Source: Acidiphilium iwatense (lineage in GTDB: Bacteria > Pseudomonadota > Alphaproteobacteria > Acetobacterales > Acetobacteraceae). From it: a stretch of DNA of 64,000 bases. The notes beneath the pieces are model-generated. The model saw only the letters and a program-made list of their open reading frames with translations, ran no database searches and was not told where the DNA came from. Positions 25,211 through 34,240 of the stretch are shown here, in pieces; the stretch's first letter is position 1, and each line of letters opens with the position of its first letter. Location of the stretch: the NCBI RefSeq assembly GCF_021556475.1, contig NZ_JAKGBZ010000001.1, positions 62,001-126,000 of the forward strand, given 5' to 3'. A program made the translations under genes and the position numbers.

Positions 25211-25490
25211 CGACAGTGTGATCGGAACGCGACTTTCCAATTTATACCGGCCACTATTGTAATAATGTCGGCTATTGTGGATGCGGAAGACTTCCCTTCG
25301 TGTGCTGGGGGGATTGTGTGTCATGACGCCCGCTATATATCAGTCCGTGCATCCAAACACTTGTCGAACTGTGTTTTTTGGTCGGGCCTGCGGGATCGGC
25401 AGCCCGGCAGGCCCGGTCTCCGAACGATCGGGCAGTTCGCTCGCCAAACCGCACGCCCTTATTCCCTGGAACCAACGCCCCGTGTCGCCC
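25211..25490 (+). other. Intergenic leader before desaturase with a 9-bp-stem hairpin
   Basis: No gene is supported in these 280 bases. CGGGCCTGC at 25383-25391 pairs perfectly with GCAGGCCCG at 25407-25415, leaving a 15-base loop. AT-rich patches at about 25240-25275 and 25332-25345 could hold promoters. The hairpin may be a leader structure or an attenuator for the desaturase gene. Confidence 0.45.
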
Positions 25491-26504
25491 ATGCCCCAGC
25501 CCAGAACCACTCCGAGCCTTCCCGCATCGGCAGACGCCAATTGGCGCGCCATGGTGGCGCCCTATCTGAGGCCGGATGCGCGGCGTGCGCTGATCCAGTT
25601 GGTGAACACCGGATTGCCGTTCCTTGCGGTAATGGCGAGCATGTTCGTGGCGCTGGACCATGGAATCCTGGCGGCGGCGCTGCTGTTTCCCGTCGGTGCG
25701 GTGTTGCTGGTGCGGTTGTTCATGTTCCAGCATGACTGCGGACATGGCTCGTTCTTCGCGGCGCGCTGGGCGAACGATCTGCTTGGCTGGGTGCTGGGTG
25801 TGCTGACCCTGACGCCATACACGTCCTGGCGCGGCAGTCACGCGATCCACCATGCCAGTGCGGGCAATCTGGACCGCCGCGGCATCGGCGACGTCACCAC
25901 GCTGACGCTGCCCGAATATCTGGCCCTGCCGAAATGGCGGCGACTTGCCTATCGGCTCTACCGGCATCCTCTGGTGATGTTCGGTATCGGCCCCATCTGG
26001 CTGTTCTTCATCTGCAATCGTATCCCGGCCGGCAATCCCCGGCGCCGCTGGCGGGACTGGCTGAGTATCATCGGCACCGACGCGGCTCTGGCCGCCATGC
26101 TGGCCACGCTGGTGCTGACCCTCGGGCCGGCGGCGGTGCTGCTCGGCTGGCTGCCGGTCATGCTGCTGGCGGCCTCGATCGGGGTCTGGCTGTTCTATAT
26201 CCAGCACCAGTTCGAGGACGCGTACTGGGAGCCCCGGTCGCGTTGGGATTTCCGCGCGGCGGCGCTGCAGGGCGCCTCGTTCTACGACCTGCCGCGCGTC
26301 CTGCACTGGATGACCGGCAATATCGGGTTTCATCACATTCACCATCTTTCCAGCAGAATTCCGAATTACCGGCTGCGCGAATGCCACGAGGCAAATCCCG
26401 CCTTCCAGGCAGCACCTCGGCTGACCTTGCGCGCCAGCCTGAAATGCGCGCGCCTTGCTTTGTGGGACGCGGAACGGCGCAAGCTGGTGCCGTTCGGGGC
26501 GTGA
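25491..26504 (+). CDS. Fatty acid desaturase (membrane, three His boxes)
   Basis: Membrane-bound di-iron desaturase of about 337 residues. The three histidine boxes are HDCGH in FMFQHDCGHGSFF, HAIHH in WRGSHAIHHASAGNLD, and HHIHH in GFHHIHHLSSRIPNYRL. Hydrophobic pairs lie between them (VLLVRLF, AALAAMLATLVLTLGPAAVLLGW). It introduces a double bond in acyl lipids of the inner membrane. The start is uncertain: the ATG at 25491 has no clear ribosome site, and the frame is open upstream to 25275. It stands alone between the carnitine cluster and the cyclase gene, and an electron donor is not encoded nearby. Confidence 0.88.
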   Translation: MPQPRTTPSLPASADANWRAMVAPYLRPDARRALIQLVNTGLPFLAVMASMFVALDHGILAAALLFPVGAVLLVRLFMFQHDCGHGSFFAARWANDLLGWVLGVLTLTPYTSWRGSHAIHHASAGNLDRRGIGDVTTLTLPEYLALPKWRRLAYRLYRHPLVMFGIGPIWLFFICNRIPAGNPRRRWRDWLSIIGTDAALAAMLATLVLTLGPAAVLLGWLPVMLLAASIGVWLFYIQHQFEDAYWEPRSRWDFRAAALQGASFYDLPRVLHWMTGNIGFHHIHHLSSRIPNYRLRECHEANPAFQAAPRLTLRASLKCARLALWDAERRKLVPFGA

Positions 26505-26602
26505 CATCGCGGGGAATTTTGCCGCCGAATCGCTCGGAATAATCCTCTTGCGCGCAAACGATCCCGAATGCAGGATGCCGCAAACATCAGGAGGAGATCG
26601 CC

Positions 26603-27565
26603 ATGGCCTTGCGCGCGGAAATCCCCGTCACCGAACTGCTCAAGAACGATCCGAAGAACTGGGGCCGCTGGGGTGCGGAGGATGAGGTCGGCAGCCTGAA
26701 TTTCCTGACCCAGGCGGAGGTTCTGCGCGGCGTTCAGGCGGTGAAGCAGGGCAAAACCTTCACCCTCCAGGTAATGATGGGCCATCCAAAGGGCGATCCG
26801 GTCTGGCCCGGCCGCGCCCAGCCGGTGCGCGTCAACGTGATGGACAAGGGGCATTATCTATGCGGCAAGGGCCCGGTGTTTCCCGGCCACGCCGAATACG
26901 CCGACGATATGCTCATCATGTATCTGCAAGGCTCGACGCAGTATGACGCGCTCGGCCATGTCTGGTGCGACGACACGCTCTATAACGGCTACGACGCGCG
27001 CACCACCGCCGGCAAAATGGAAAAAGCCAGCGTCCTGCCGATCGCCGAACGCGGCGTCGCCGGGCGCGGGATATTGATCGACATCGCCCGCCATCGCGGC
27101 AAACCCGTGCTCGATCGTGGCGAGACGTTCACCCATGAGGACGTTCTCACCGCCGCCAAGGCTCAAGGCTGCACCATCGAGAAACACGATATTCTACTGA
27201 TCCGCACCGGCTGGATCGGCTCGTTCTACGATCGCGACAAGACCGAATTCTACAAGGATTTCATCGAGCCCGGCCTCACCTATTCGCCGGCACTGGTCCA
27301 ATGGTTTCATGAAATGGAGATTCCCAACCTCGTCACCGACACCATCGCCAACGAGGTCACCGCCGATCCGGTTTCCGGCGTGGTCCTGCCGCTGCATAAC
27401 GCGCTGATGCGCAATCTCGGCATCACCTTCACCGAAATCGCCGCGCTCGACGCGCTGGCCGAGGATTGCGCGAAGGACGGCCAATGGAGTTTTCTCTACA
27501 CCGCCGCACCGTTGAAGGTCGCGGGTGGCACCGGCGCGCCGGTCAATCCGGTGGTGATCAAATAG
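26603..27565 (+). CDS. Cyclase-family metal-dependent hydrolase
   Basis: The 320-residue protein belongs to the cyclase/kynurenine-formamidase-like family (PF04199). The metal motif usually written HxGTHxDxPxH appears as LQGSTQYDALGHVW near residues 109-122, so the first His positions are altered while Asp and the last His remain. AGRGILIDIAR and LLIRTGW are other family segments. The ATG follows AGGAGGAGAT, one of the strongest ribosome sites in the window. It lies nine bases before an acyl-CoA ligase, so the pair probably acts on one substrate: a ring or amide opened by this enzyme and then activated with CoA. The substrate is unknown. Confidence 0.86.
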   Translation: MALRAEIPVTELLKNDPKNWGRWGAEDEVGSLNFLTQAEVLRGVQAVKQGKTFTLQVMMGHPKGDPVWPGRAQPVRVNVMDKGHYLCGKGPVFPGHAEYADDMLIMYLQGSTQYDALGHVWCDDTLYNGYDARTTAGKMEKASVLPIAERGVAGRGILIDIARHRGKPVLDRGETFTHEDVLTAAKAQGCTIEKHDILLIRTGWIGSFYDRDKTEFYKDFIEPGLTYSPALVQWFHEMEIPNLVTDTIANEVTADPVSGVVLPLHNALMRNLGITFTEIAALDALAEDCAKDGQWSFLYTAAPLKVAGGTGAPVNPVVIK

Positions 27566-27574
27566 GCGGCGGCC

Positions 27575-29233
27575 ATGAGCGTTCCCGCGAGCGTCTATGA
27601 CGACAAACCCTGGCTCGGCCTGTATGATCCCGGCCAGCCCGAAACCTTGACCCAGGATTATACCGATGCGCTGGCGATGTTCCGCTCAGCCGTCGTCCGC
27701 GCGTCCAACCGCCCGGCGATCCTGTATTTCGATGCCGCGATCACCTATGCCGAACTGGATCGTCTGAGCGATTCTCTTGCGACTTTCCTGATCGAACGCG
27801 GTTTCGCGAAAGGCGACCGCTTCGCGATCTATCTGCAGAACGTGCCGCAATTCGTCATCGCCATCGTCGCGGCCTGGAAAGCCGGCGGCATCGCGGTCGC
27901 GGTCAACCCGATGAACCGCGTGCGCGAAATCGGCGTGCTGTTCGCCGATTGCACACCGCGCGCGGTGATCTGCCATGGCTCGACCTATGAACAGACCGTC
28001 GCGGCGCTCGATCCAGCGCTCCGCCCGCAAATCGTCATCACCACCAGCGCGCTTGCCTTCCAGACCCGCAACGATCCGCGCCTGTTCGCAGAGGTCAAGC
28101 CCGGACGCGTCGCCCACACGGCCGATTTCGAAACCGTCATGGCCGAAGCAGGCAAGCCCACCCCGCCGCCACGATCCGGCGCGAACGACATCGCCTTCCT
28201 GGTCTATACCTCCGGCACCACCGGCGTGCCGAAAGGGGCGATGAGCACCCATGGCAACGTGACGTTCAACGCCCAGACCTATCGCGACTGGATCGGCCTG
28301 GATGAGGGCGCGCCGCTCCTTGGCATCGCGCCCTTGTTCCACATCACCGGGCTGATCGGCCATGTGGCGGCGGCCTTCATCACCGCCGCCCCGCTCATCC
28401 TCGCCTATCGGTTCGAGGCGGGCGTGATGCTCGATGCGATCGAGGAACACAAAGCCGCCTTCACCATCGGCGCGATCACCGCCTTCATCGCGATGATGAA
28501 CCATCCGAGCGCGGTGCCGGCGAAACTCGGAACGCTCACCAAAATCTATTCCGGCGGCGCGCCGATTCCGCCCTCCGTGGTCGTCGCGTTCCGGGAAAAA
28601 TTCGGCCACTACATCCATAACGGCTATGGCCTGACCGAGACCAATTCGCCTTCGCATGTCGTGCCGCTGTCGCGCGAGGCGCCGGTCGATCCCGCTTCCG
28701 GCGCGCTGGCCATCGGCGTGCCGGTCTATAACACCACCTCGTGGATCTGTGATGACGACGGCAAACCCGTGCCGATCGGCGAGGTCGGCGAAATCGTCAC
28801 CCAGGGCCCGATGGTGGTCCCCGGCTACTGGAACAAACCCGACAAGACAGCCGAAGCGATCCGCGCCGGGCGGTTCCACACCGGCGATGTCGGCTTCATG
28901 GACCGGCATGGCTGGTTCTACCTGGTCGATCGCAAGAAGGACATGATCAACGCCGCCGGCTACAAGGTCTGGCCGCGCGAGGTCGAGGATGTGCTCTACA
29001 CCCACCCCTCGGTGCGTGAGGCCGCGGTGGTCGGCGTGCCGGATTCCTATCGCGGCGAGACGGTCAAGGCGGTGATCAGCCTGAAACCCGGCGCCACGAC
29101 CACGCCGGAAGCCATCATCGCCTTCTGCAAGGAGCGTATGGCCGCCTATAAATACCCGCGGGAGGTCGCGATCATCGACGATCTGCCGAAAACCGTCACC
29201 GGCAAAATATTGCGCCGAGAATTGCGCGGTTGA
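27575..29233 (+). CDS. AMP-dependent acyl-CoA synthetase/ligase
   Basis: ANL-superfamily enzyme of 552 residues that activates a carboxylic acid via an acyl-adenylate. Motifs are the P-loop YTSGTTGVPKGAMSTH (about residues 211-226), NGYGLTETNSPSH, FHTGDVGFMDRHGWFYLVDR, and the C-terminal lysine region LPKTVTGKILRREL. It is co-transcribed with the cyclase-family gene nine bases upstream. No acyl-CoA dehydrogenase or hydratase is adjacent, so chain length or aromatic preference cannot be told. It differs clearly from the second ligase at 58556. Confidence 0.93.
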   Translation: MSVPASVYDDKPWLGLYDPGQPETLTQDYTDALAMFRSAVVRASNRPAILYFDAAITYAELDRLSDSLATFLIERGFAKGDRFAIYLQNVPQFVIAIVAAWKAGGIAVAVNPMNRVREIGVLFADCTPRAVICHGSTYEQTVAALDPALRPQIVITTSALAFQTRNDPRLFAEVKPGRVAHTADFETVMAEAGKPTPPPRSGANDIAFLVYTSGTTGVPKGAMSTHGNVTFNAQTYRDWIGLDEGAPLLGIAPLFHITGLIGHVAAAFITAAPLILAYRFEAGVMLDAIEEHKAAFTIGAITAFIAMMNHPSAVPAKLGTLTKIYSGGAPIPPSVVVAFREKFGHYIHNGYGLTETNSPSHVVPLSREAPVDPASGALAIGVPVYNTTSWICDDDGKPVPIGEVGEIVTQGPMVVPGYWNKPDKTAEAIRAGRFHTGDVGFMDRHGWFYLVDRKKDMINAAGYKVWPREVEDVLYTHPSVREAAVVGVPDSYRGETVKAVISLKPGATTTPEAIIAFCKERMAAYKYPREVAIIDDLPKTVTGKILRRELRG

Positions 29234-29249
29234 TCAACATCCATGTTGA
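29234..29249 (+). terminator. Small hairpin directly after the ligase stop
   Basis: TCAACA-TCCA-TGTTGA forms a 6-bp stem (seven bp if the loop is squeezed) immediately after the TGA at 29231-29233. It overlaps the 10-bp palindrome GTTGATCAAC at 29229-29238. There is no T-run, so it is a weak terminator candidate or a protein-binding site before the Hint gene. Confidence 0.35.
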
Positions 29250-29297
29250 ACAACTTGTAGTTGAATTGTAACCTGCCTCCCATCAGCGGAGGCAGGC

Positions 29298-32200
29298 ATG
29301 AGCGGAACGTTGCAGATCGTCGGGCCGGGCGAGGTCGAGTTGATCGAGGGTGTCGCCACCACCTCGCTCGATCTGCTGCCGCCCGGCGGCATCGCCCTGG
29401 CCGATTCTAACCCTGCTGCAAGCGTTTCCGTCACCCTGCAAAGCCCGGCCGCGCTGTCGGCCAGCAGCGCGGGCGGCGCGACGATTTCCGGCGTGTCCGG
29501 CAACCTGACCATCTCCGGCGCCCTCGCCGCGGTGAATGACGCGCTCGCCAACCTGTCGATTTCCGGCACCGCGCCGGGCACCACCACGATCGCGATTGCG
29601 GCGAGCGACGGCACGCTCGGCACCACGGCCACGCTCGCAGTGCAGACCGTGCCGGACGCGCCGCCCGCCTTCGTCGCACCGCCGTCAAGCCTCGCCCTCA
29701 CCGCCGGAATCGCCACGCCGCTCGGTCTCACCCTCGCCGACGGTGCGGCGTCGGCGCTCGGTGTGCTGGGCGCGGCCCCGGAATCGCTCACCGTCACGCT
29801 GATCGCGAGCAGCGGTGACTTATTGCTCGACCCTTCGGCATTTCCGGGCATCGCGATCGTCGGCGATGTCACCGATGCGATCACCCTGTCCGCGACCTCC
29901 GCCGATCTCGCCGGGCTGAACGCCGCCCTTTCCGCCATCGCGCTGGAGGCGCCGTCCGGCGGCACGTTCGAATACATCGCGCGGCAGACCGGCGGGCCGC
30001 TGACCGCGACCGTCACCTCGGGCAGCCTGACCTATGCCGCGTCGGGCAGCATCGCCGCGAGCACCGAAACCTGGTCGGGCGGCGCAGGGGACTGGCAAAA
30101 TCCGGCCGATTGGTCGGGCGGCGCGGCACCCGGTCTCGGCAGCACGGTGACCATCGGCAATGGCGCGACACTCGAAGGCGACGGCGTCGCGGCGCAAATC
30201 TCGCTCGCGGCGAATGCCTCGGTGGTTCTCGACGCCGCGATCGGCGTCGGCTCCGCCGATCTTGCCGCCGGCGGCACTCTCGCGATCATTGGTGGCAGCT
30301 TCAACGCGGGCGGCGTCACTCTCGGTCCGGCCGGCGCGCTGATCGATTTCGGCGCCCTGGTGCTGGACGGGCTGGACGCGCAGGGCACGGCGCTGCTGCC
30401 CAATGGTGCGGTGCTTGGCGGCCCGGTCGCGGTGCAACAAGGCGGGTTGATCGACTTTGCCGGGCTGGTGCAGGTGGATTCGGCGGCGGCGACGACCGGC
30501 CTCATCGCTATTTCGCTGGATGCCGGCGCCACCATCGAGGGCGCCGGCACGCTGATCGCCGGCAATTTCAGCGAATCCGAAAACATCGCCGGCCCAGGCA
30601 CCATCCTCGCCCGCGGCCCCGCGCCGCTCACCGTCTCGGCGGGCAGCCTCGGCGGCGGCGCGCATCTGGTCATCGCCCCCGGCGCGGTGCTGGAACTCGG
30701 CGCGATCTCGCCCTTGTTCGGCGTGTTTAACCCGACGCCGATCAGCGTCGATGGCTCGGCGACCATCAGTTTCGCACCCGGCGCGAGCGACGCGCGGGAT
30801 CGTGGCCCCTATGCCAGCGCGCTGGGCGAGCAGGGCGGCGTGCTGGTGCTCGACAATCCCGGCCATTTTTCCGGCACCATCGACAATTTCGCCCCCGGCG
30901 ACCGCATCGTATTCGGTACCCTGACCAGCCTGTCGGTGTTCGACGTCACCGGCACCTCCTTCGAGGTTTCGGGCGTGAACGCGGCGGGCCAGACCGAGAT
31001 CGTGACAATCCACGCCAGCTACGCCAGCGGATCGAGCCCGGCGATCGAAACCGACGCCGCCGGCAATCCGGTGATCGGCCTGCGCGCCACCGGCGCCGCC
31101 CTCACCGTGAACGACACCCCGGCCACCAGCGCGGAAATCGACGCGGTCGGCGGCTTCGCCACGCCGATCGAGGGGCTCGGCCTGATCGTGCCGAGCAACG
31201 GCGGCGCCGGGCTGGTCCTCACCATCGCCCCGGTCACCGGGCTGATCGCCGAGTCGGGCGGTGCAGCGACCGCCTCGCTCACCCTGACCGCCGCGACCGC
31301 GCTCGCGCTGAACGCCGATCTCGCGGCGCTCGCCTATACGTCGCGGGGCAGCGGTTCGGGCGATACGCTGCGCTTTACCGGCGGCGGCGGGCTCGCCGGC
31401 TTCACCGCCGCGATCGGCGTCGCTGTCACCGCCCCGGCCACCCTCGGCTTCGATGGCGCCAGCGGCGCCGGGTTCGGCGCCGACGATGCCTGGCAGGGCG
31501 GCGTCGCCCCCGCGAACGGCGATCTGGCGGTGCTCGGCACCCATGCCGGCGGCCCGGACATCGTCACCGGATCGGGAGTCGCGGGCGAGGTTTCCATCGG
31601 CGGAGCTTACGATCTTGCCGGGGTTTTCGATCTGCCCGGCCTGGCCGGCACCGCGCTCGACATCGGTTCCGGCGCGACGGCGCTGTTCGACGCCAACGCC
31701 GTCGTCACCCTCGGCGGCGCGGCCATGATCGGCGATGTAACGGGCGCGGGCACTCTGGGCGTCGCCGGAACCCTGGTTGGCGATATCACCGTCGGTGGCG
31801 CGGCGCGGGCGGGCGGCAGCCTGCTCGATGTCACCGGCAGCATCTCGGGTTCCAGCCTCGCGATCGGCACCGAAGCGCCGGCAACGGCCGATGTCGCGGG
31901 AACGCTGGGTTTCGCGGCCACCACGCTCGGCGGCGCGGCCGGCTCCGGCGCGATCCTCGCCGCCGGCACCGCATCGCTCGGCCTCGGCGCGCTCGATATC
32001 GCGAACGGTACGCTGTCCCTCGCCGGCAGCGCCATCGCGACCGCTGGTTCCACTACCCTCGCCGCTGGGTTGCTGGCCATTGGACCCGAAACTGGCCTCA
32101 CCGCCGGCACGATCGCGATCGGAGTTGCCGCGACGCTGGATCTCGCGGGACATCTCGCCGCCTCGGTACTCGATGCCTCCGGCGCGGCAACCATCGCGGG

Positions 32201-33683
32201 CGGTGTGGCATCGCTCGCCGGCGCGGTCAGCCTCGGCTCCGGTGCAATGCTCGATTTTGCCGCCGGCACGCTTGCCGCCGCGAGCCTCACCGTCGCCTCC
32301 GGCGCCACCCTCACTGGTTCCGGCGCGATCGGTGCCGCCGCGACCGGCGTGTCGCTCATTCCGATCGATGCCGCCGGCATGCTCGAAGCCGAGGGCGGCA
32401 CACTGATCCTGGGCGGCGATCTCGCCGGCGATGCGGCCATCGCGGCGAACGCGGTGCTCGATCTGGTGGGCGGCGCATCGGGCGGCACCATCGGTTTCGC
32501 CGGGACCGATGCCGTGCTCACCATCGACGATGCCGCCACCATGCGGGATTCTGTGGTCAATTTCGCCGCCGGCGACGCGATCGACCTCGTCGGCATCGCG
32601 CCCTCGCTGGTCAGCGTCGCGAACGGCACGGTGAGCATCGCCGATCCCGCGCAGTTCGCGCTTGCCACCGGCTCGGGCCAGCCATCCCCGACAGTCTCTG
32701 GCGACGGCCATGGCGGCAGCCTGATCACCGCCGGCGGCGCGATGCCGTGTTTCACGCGCGGCACGATGCTGCTCACCCCGGACGGCTACCGGACGGTGGA
32801 AAGTCTCCGGCCGGGAGACAAGCTTGTCACCATCGGCGGCATCGCCCGGCGCGTCGCCTGGATCGGCTGGCGCAGCCTCGATCTCGCGACCGATCCTTCG
32901 GTGGACGCGTTGCGCCCGGTGGCGATCGCGCCGGGCGCCTTCGGGCCGGGCCGGCCGGGCCGCGTGCTCGCCGTCTCGCCGCTGCACGCCATTTTCGTGC
33001 AGGACGCGCTGATCCCGGCGATATTGCTGGTCAACGGCGCCACCATCACCCGCGACGCGGCGGCCTTCGCCGTCACCTATTATCATGTCGAGCTCGACCG
33101 GCACGATATCGTGCTCGCCGAAAACCTGCCCGCCGAAACCTATCGCGACAACGGCAATCGCGGCCGCTTCGCCGAATCCCTCGGCGTACCCGGCGCATTC
33201 CTGCCCGCCTGCGCCGAACTGATGCTCGGCGGCACGCCGCTCCGCGCCGCCCGCATTGCACTGCACCGGCGCGCGCTCGCGTTGGGCTATGAAATCGTCC
33301 ATGGCACCCGGCTCGACGCCGCGATCGGCGCGGATATCGTCGTCGCCCGGCGGCGCGGCACGCGCATGATCTTCGATCTGCCGAACCCCACAAACCGGAT
33401 CGCGCTGCGCACCGCGTGCGGCGTCCCGGCCGAAACCGATCCGGCATCCGAGGACCGCCGCCGCCTCGGCGTCTGCGCGGGCGCGGTCCGCGCCGATGGG
33501 CGCATCGTCGCCGCCGAAACCGGCGCCGGATGGCATCCGCGCGCCCCTGCCGACCGGGGACGCTGGAGCACGGAACGGGCGGAGCTTCTGCTGCCACGCG
33601 CCGCGCGGCGCATCAGCATGGAAATCCTCGGCAGCATTCCGTGCTGGCAGGCGAGCGCCATGCCTTATATCATGTCTCGCTGA
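29298..33683 (+). CDS. Giant Ala/Gly-rich protein with C-terminal Hint domain
   Basis: The protein has 1461 residues. About 1140 residues of low-complexity, beta-repeat sequence dominated by Ala, Gly, Leu, Thr and Asp include two related blocks that start WSGGAGDWQNPADW and DAWQGGVAPANGDLAVLG, typical of extracellular repeat adhesins. A Hint (Hedgehog/intein, Hint_2) domain follows from Cys1151: PCFTRGTMLLTPDGYRTVE, then SPLHAIFVQDALIPAILLVNG and YYHVELDRHDIVLAENLPAE. The tail GAGWHPRAPADRGRWS is usual for this family. Hint domains can cleave themselves at the Cys, so the repeat region may be released or lipid-linked. There is no signal peptide; secretion is probably signal-less. It is a single gene with no dedicated exporter nearby. 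Confidence 0.88.
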   Translation: MSGTLQIVGPGEVELIEGVATTSLDLLPPGGIALADSNPAASVSVTLQSPAALSASSAGGATISGVSGNLTISGALAAVNDALANLSISGTAPGTTTIAIAASDGTLGTTATLAVQTVPDAPPAFVAPPSSLALTAGIATPLGLTLADGAASALGVLGAAPESLTVTLIASSGDLLLDPSAFPGIAIVGDVTDAITLSATSADLAGLNAALSAIALEAPSGGTFEYIARQTGGPLTATVTSGSLTYAASGSIAASTETWSGGAGDWQNPADWSGGAAPGLGSTVTIGNGATLEGDGVAAQISLAANASVVLDAAIGVGSADLAAGGTLAIIGGSFNAGGVTLGPAGALIDFGALVLDGLDAQGTALLPNGAVLGGPVAVQQGGLIDFAGLVQVDSAAATTGLIAISLDAGATIEGAGTLIAGNFSESENIAGPGTILARGPAPLTVSAGSLGGGAHLVIAPGAVLELGAISPLFGVFNPTPISVDGSATISFAPGASDARDRGPYASALGEQGGVLVLDNPGHFSGTIDNFAPGDRIVFGTLTSLSVFDVTGTSFEVSGVNAAGQTEIVTIHASYASGSSPAIETDAAGNPVIGLRATGAALTVNDTPATSAEIDAVGGFATPIEGLGLIVPSNGGAGLVLTIAPVTGLIAESGGAATASLTLTAATALALNADLAALAYTSRGSGSGDTLRFTGGGGLAGFTAAIGVAVTAPATLGFDGASGAGFGADDAWQGGVAPANGDLAVLGTHAGGPDIVTGSGVAGEVSIGGAYDLAGVFDLPGLAGTALDIGSGATALFDANAVVTLGGAAMIGDVTGAGTLGVAGTLVGDITVGGAARAGGSLLDVTGSISGSSLAIGTEAPATADVAGTLGFAATTLGGAAGSGAILAAGTASLGLGALDIANGTLSLAGSAIATAGSTTLAAGLLAIGPETGLTAGTIAIGVAATLDLAGHLAASVLDASGAATIAGGVASLAGAVSLGSGAMLDFAAGTLAAASLTVASGATLTGSGAIGAAATGVSLIPIDAAGMLEAEGGTLILGGDLAGDAAIAANAVLDLVGGASGGTIGFAGTDAVLTIDDAATMRDSVVNFAAGDAIDLVGIAPSLVSVANGTVSIADPAQFALATGSGQPSPTVSGDGHGGSLITAGGAMPCFTRGTMLLTPDGYRTVESLRPGDKLVTIGGIARRVAWIGWRSLDLATDPSVDALRPVAIAPGAFGPGRPGRVLAVSPLHAIFVQDALIPAILLVNGATITRDAAAFAVTYYHVELDRHDIVLAENLPAETYRDNGNRGRFAESLGVPGAFLPACAELMLGGTPLRAARIALHRRALALGYEIVHGTRLDAAIGADIVVARRRGTRMIFDLPNPTNRIALRTACGVPAETDPASEDRRRLGVCAGAVRADGRIVAAETGAGWHPRAPADRGRWSTERAELLLPRAARRISMEILGSIPCWQASAMPYIMSR

Positions 33684-33720
33684 TCTTGCGCCGCACCGCA
33701 AAAGGCGCATGTGCCATCCC

Positions 33721-34107
33721 ATGCGCGCGACACTCTCCCGCCGGACCCTGCAAATCGTGATAGCCATCGCCGGGCTGGTCCCGATCGGCGCCGGACTTGC
33801 CGGAATCATCGCGGGCCCAGGCTTCGTCGGGCAGGTGCTGGCAATCCCGGACCTCACCAGCCATTTCGCCTATCTCTCGGGGCTGCTGCTCGCCATCGGC
33901 CTGCTGTTCTACAGCACGATCCCACGTATCGAGCGCCACGCCGCCCGGTTCCGCCTGCTGACCCTGATCGTGGCGATCGGCGGCCTCGGCCGGCTTGCGA
34001 GCCTGGCGCTCCATGGCGTTCCCGGACCGTCGATGCTCTTCGGCATGACCATGGAACTCGTCGTCACCCCGCTTCTGTGCCTCTGGCAGTCGCGTATCGC
34101 CATTTGA
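33721..34107 (+). CDS. DUF4345-type small membrane protein
   Basis: Membrane protein of about 128 residues with four hydrophobic spans (LQIVIAIAGLVPIGAGLAGIIAG, FAYLSGLLLAIGLLFYS, LLTLIVAIGGLGRLASLAL, ELVVTPLLCLW). It matches the DUF4345 pattern, including the conserved R-Y/FLSGLLLAIG and GGLGRL motifs. The start is unsure: ATG 33709 has AAAGG only three bases away, while ATG 33721 begins closer to the family start and is used here. It is probably transcribed with the Hint gene or from its own weak promoter. Its function is unknown. Its stop overlaps the candidate rpsD -35 box. Confidence 0.8.
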   Translation: MRATLSRRTLQIVIAIAGLVPIGAGLAGIIAGPGFVGQVLAIPDLTSHFAYLSGLLLAIGLLFYSTIPRIERHAARFRLLTLIVAIGGLGRLASLALHGVPGPSMLFGMTMELVVTPLLCLWQSRIAI

Positions 34108-34132
34108 CAATCCGCCTCGCCTTCTGTAGCGC
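34104..34132 (+). promoter_or_regulatory. Candidate rpsD promoter
   Basis: TTGACA at 34104-34109 is a perfect -35 hexamer. TAGCGC at 34127-34132, with a 17-bp spacer, is a poor -10; TGTAGC two bases earlier is an alternative. It lies about 110 bases before rpsD. Confidence 0.45.
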
Positions 34133-34156
34133 CTCCCGCATTGCCGGGAACGCGGA

Positions 34157-34173
34157 CGCATCTTCGGGATGCG
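34157..34173 (+). promoter_or_regulatory. Hairpin in the rpsD leader
   Basis: CGCATC-TTCGG-GATGCG is a perfect 6-bp stem with a UUCG-like loop, about 70 bases before the rpsD start. Ribosomal protein leaders often carry binding sites for the encoded protein. An S4-binding role here is only a suggestion. Confidence 0.3.
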
Positions 34174-34240
34174 CGCCCGTCTCGCTGCGCGTGCAGCGGG
34201 GCCTACCGGCGCAACACGAAGAAAAAGGAGTGCGGCACGC

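Noticed and set aside
25275-25490. N-terminal extension of the fatty acid desaturase
   Set aside because: The frame is open but the added 72 residues have no desaturase similarity and include the hairpin sequence.
29820-33857. A 1345-codon open frame on the minus strand opposite the Hint gene
   Set aside because: It is an Arg/Gly/Asp-rich mirror of a very GC-rich repeat gene, has no domains or ribosome site, and disappears where the codon bias changes. The Hint-domain frame is clearly the real one.
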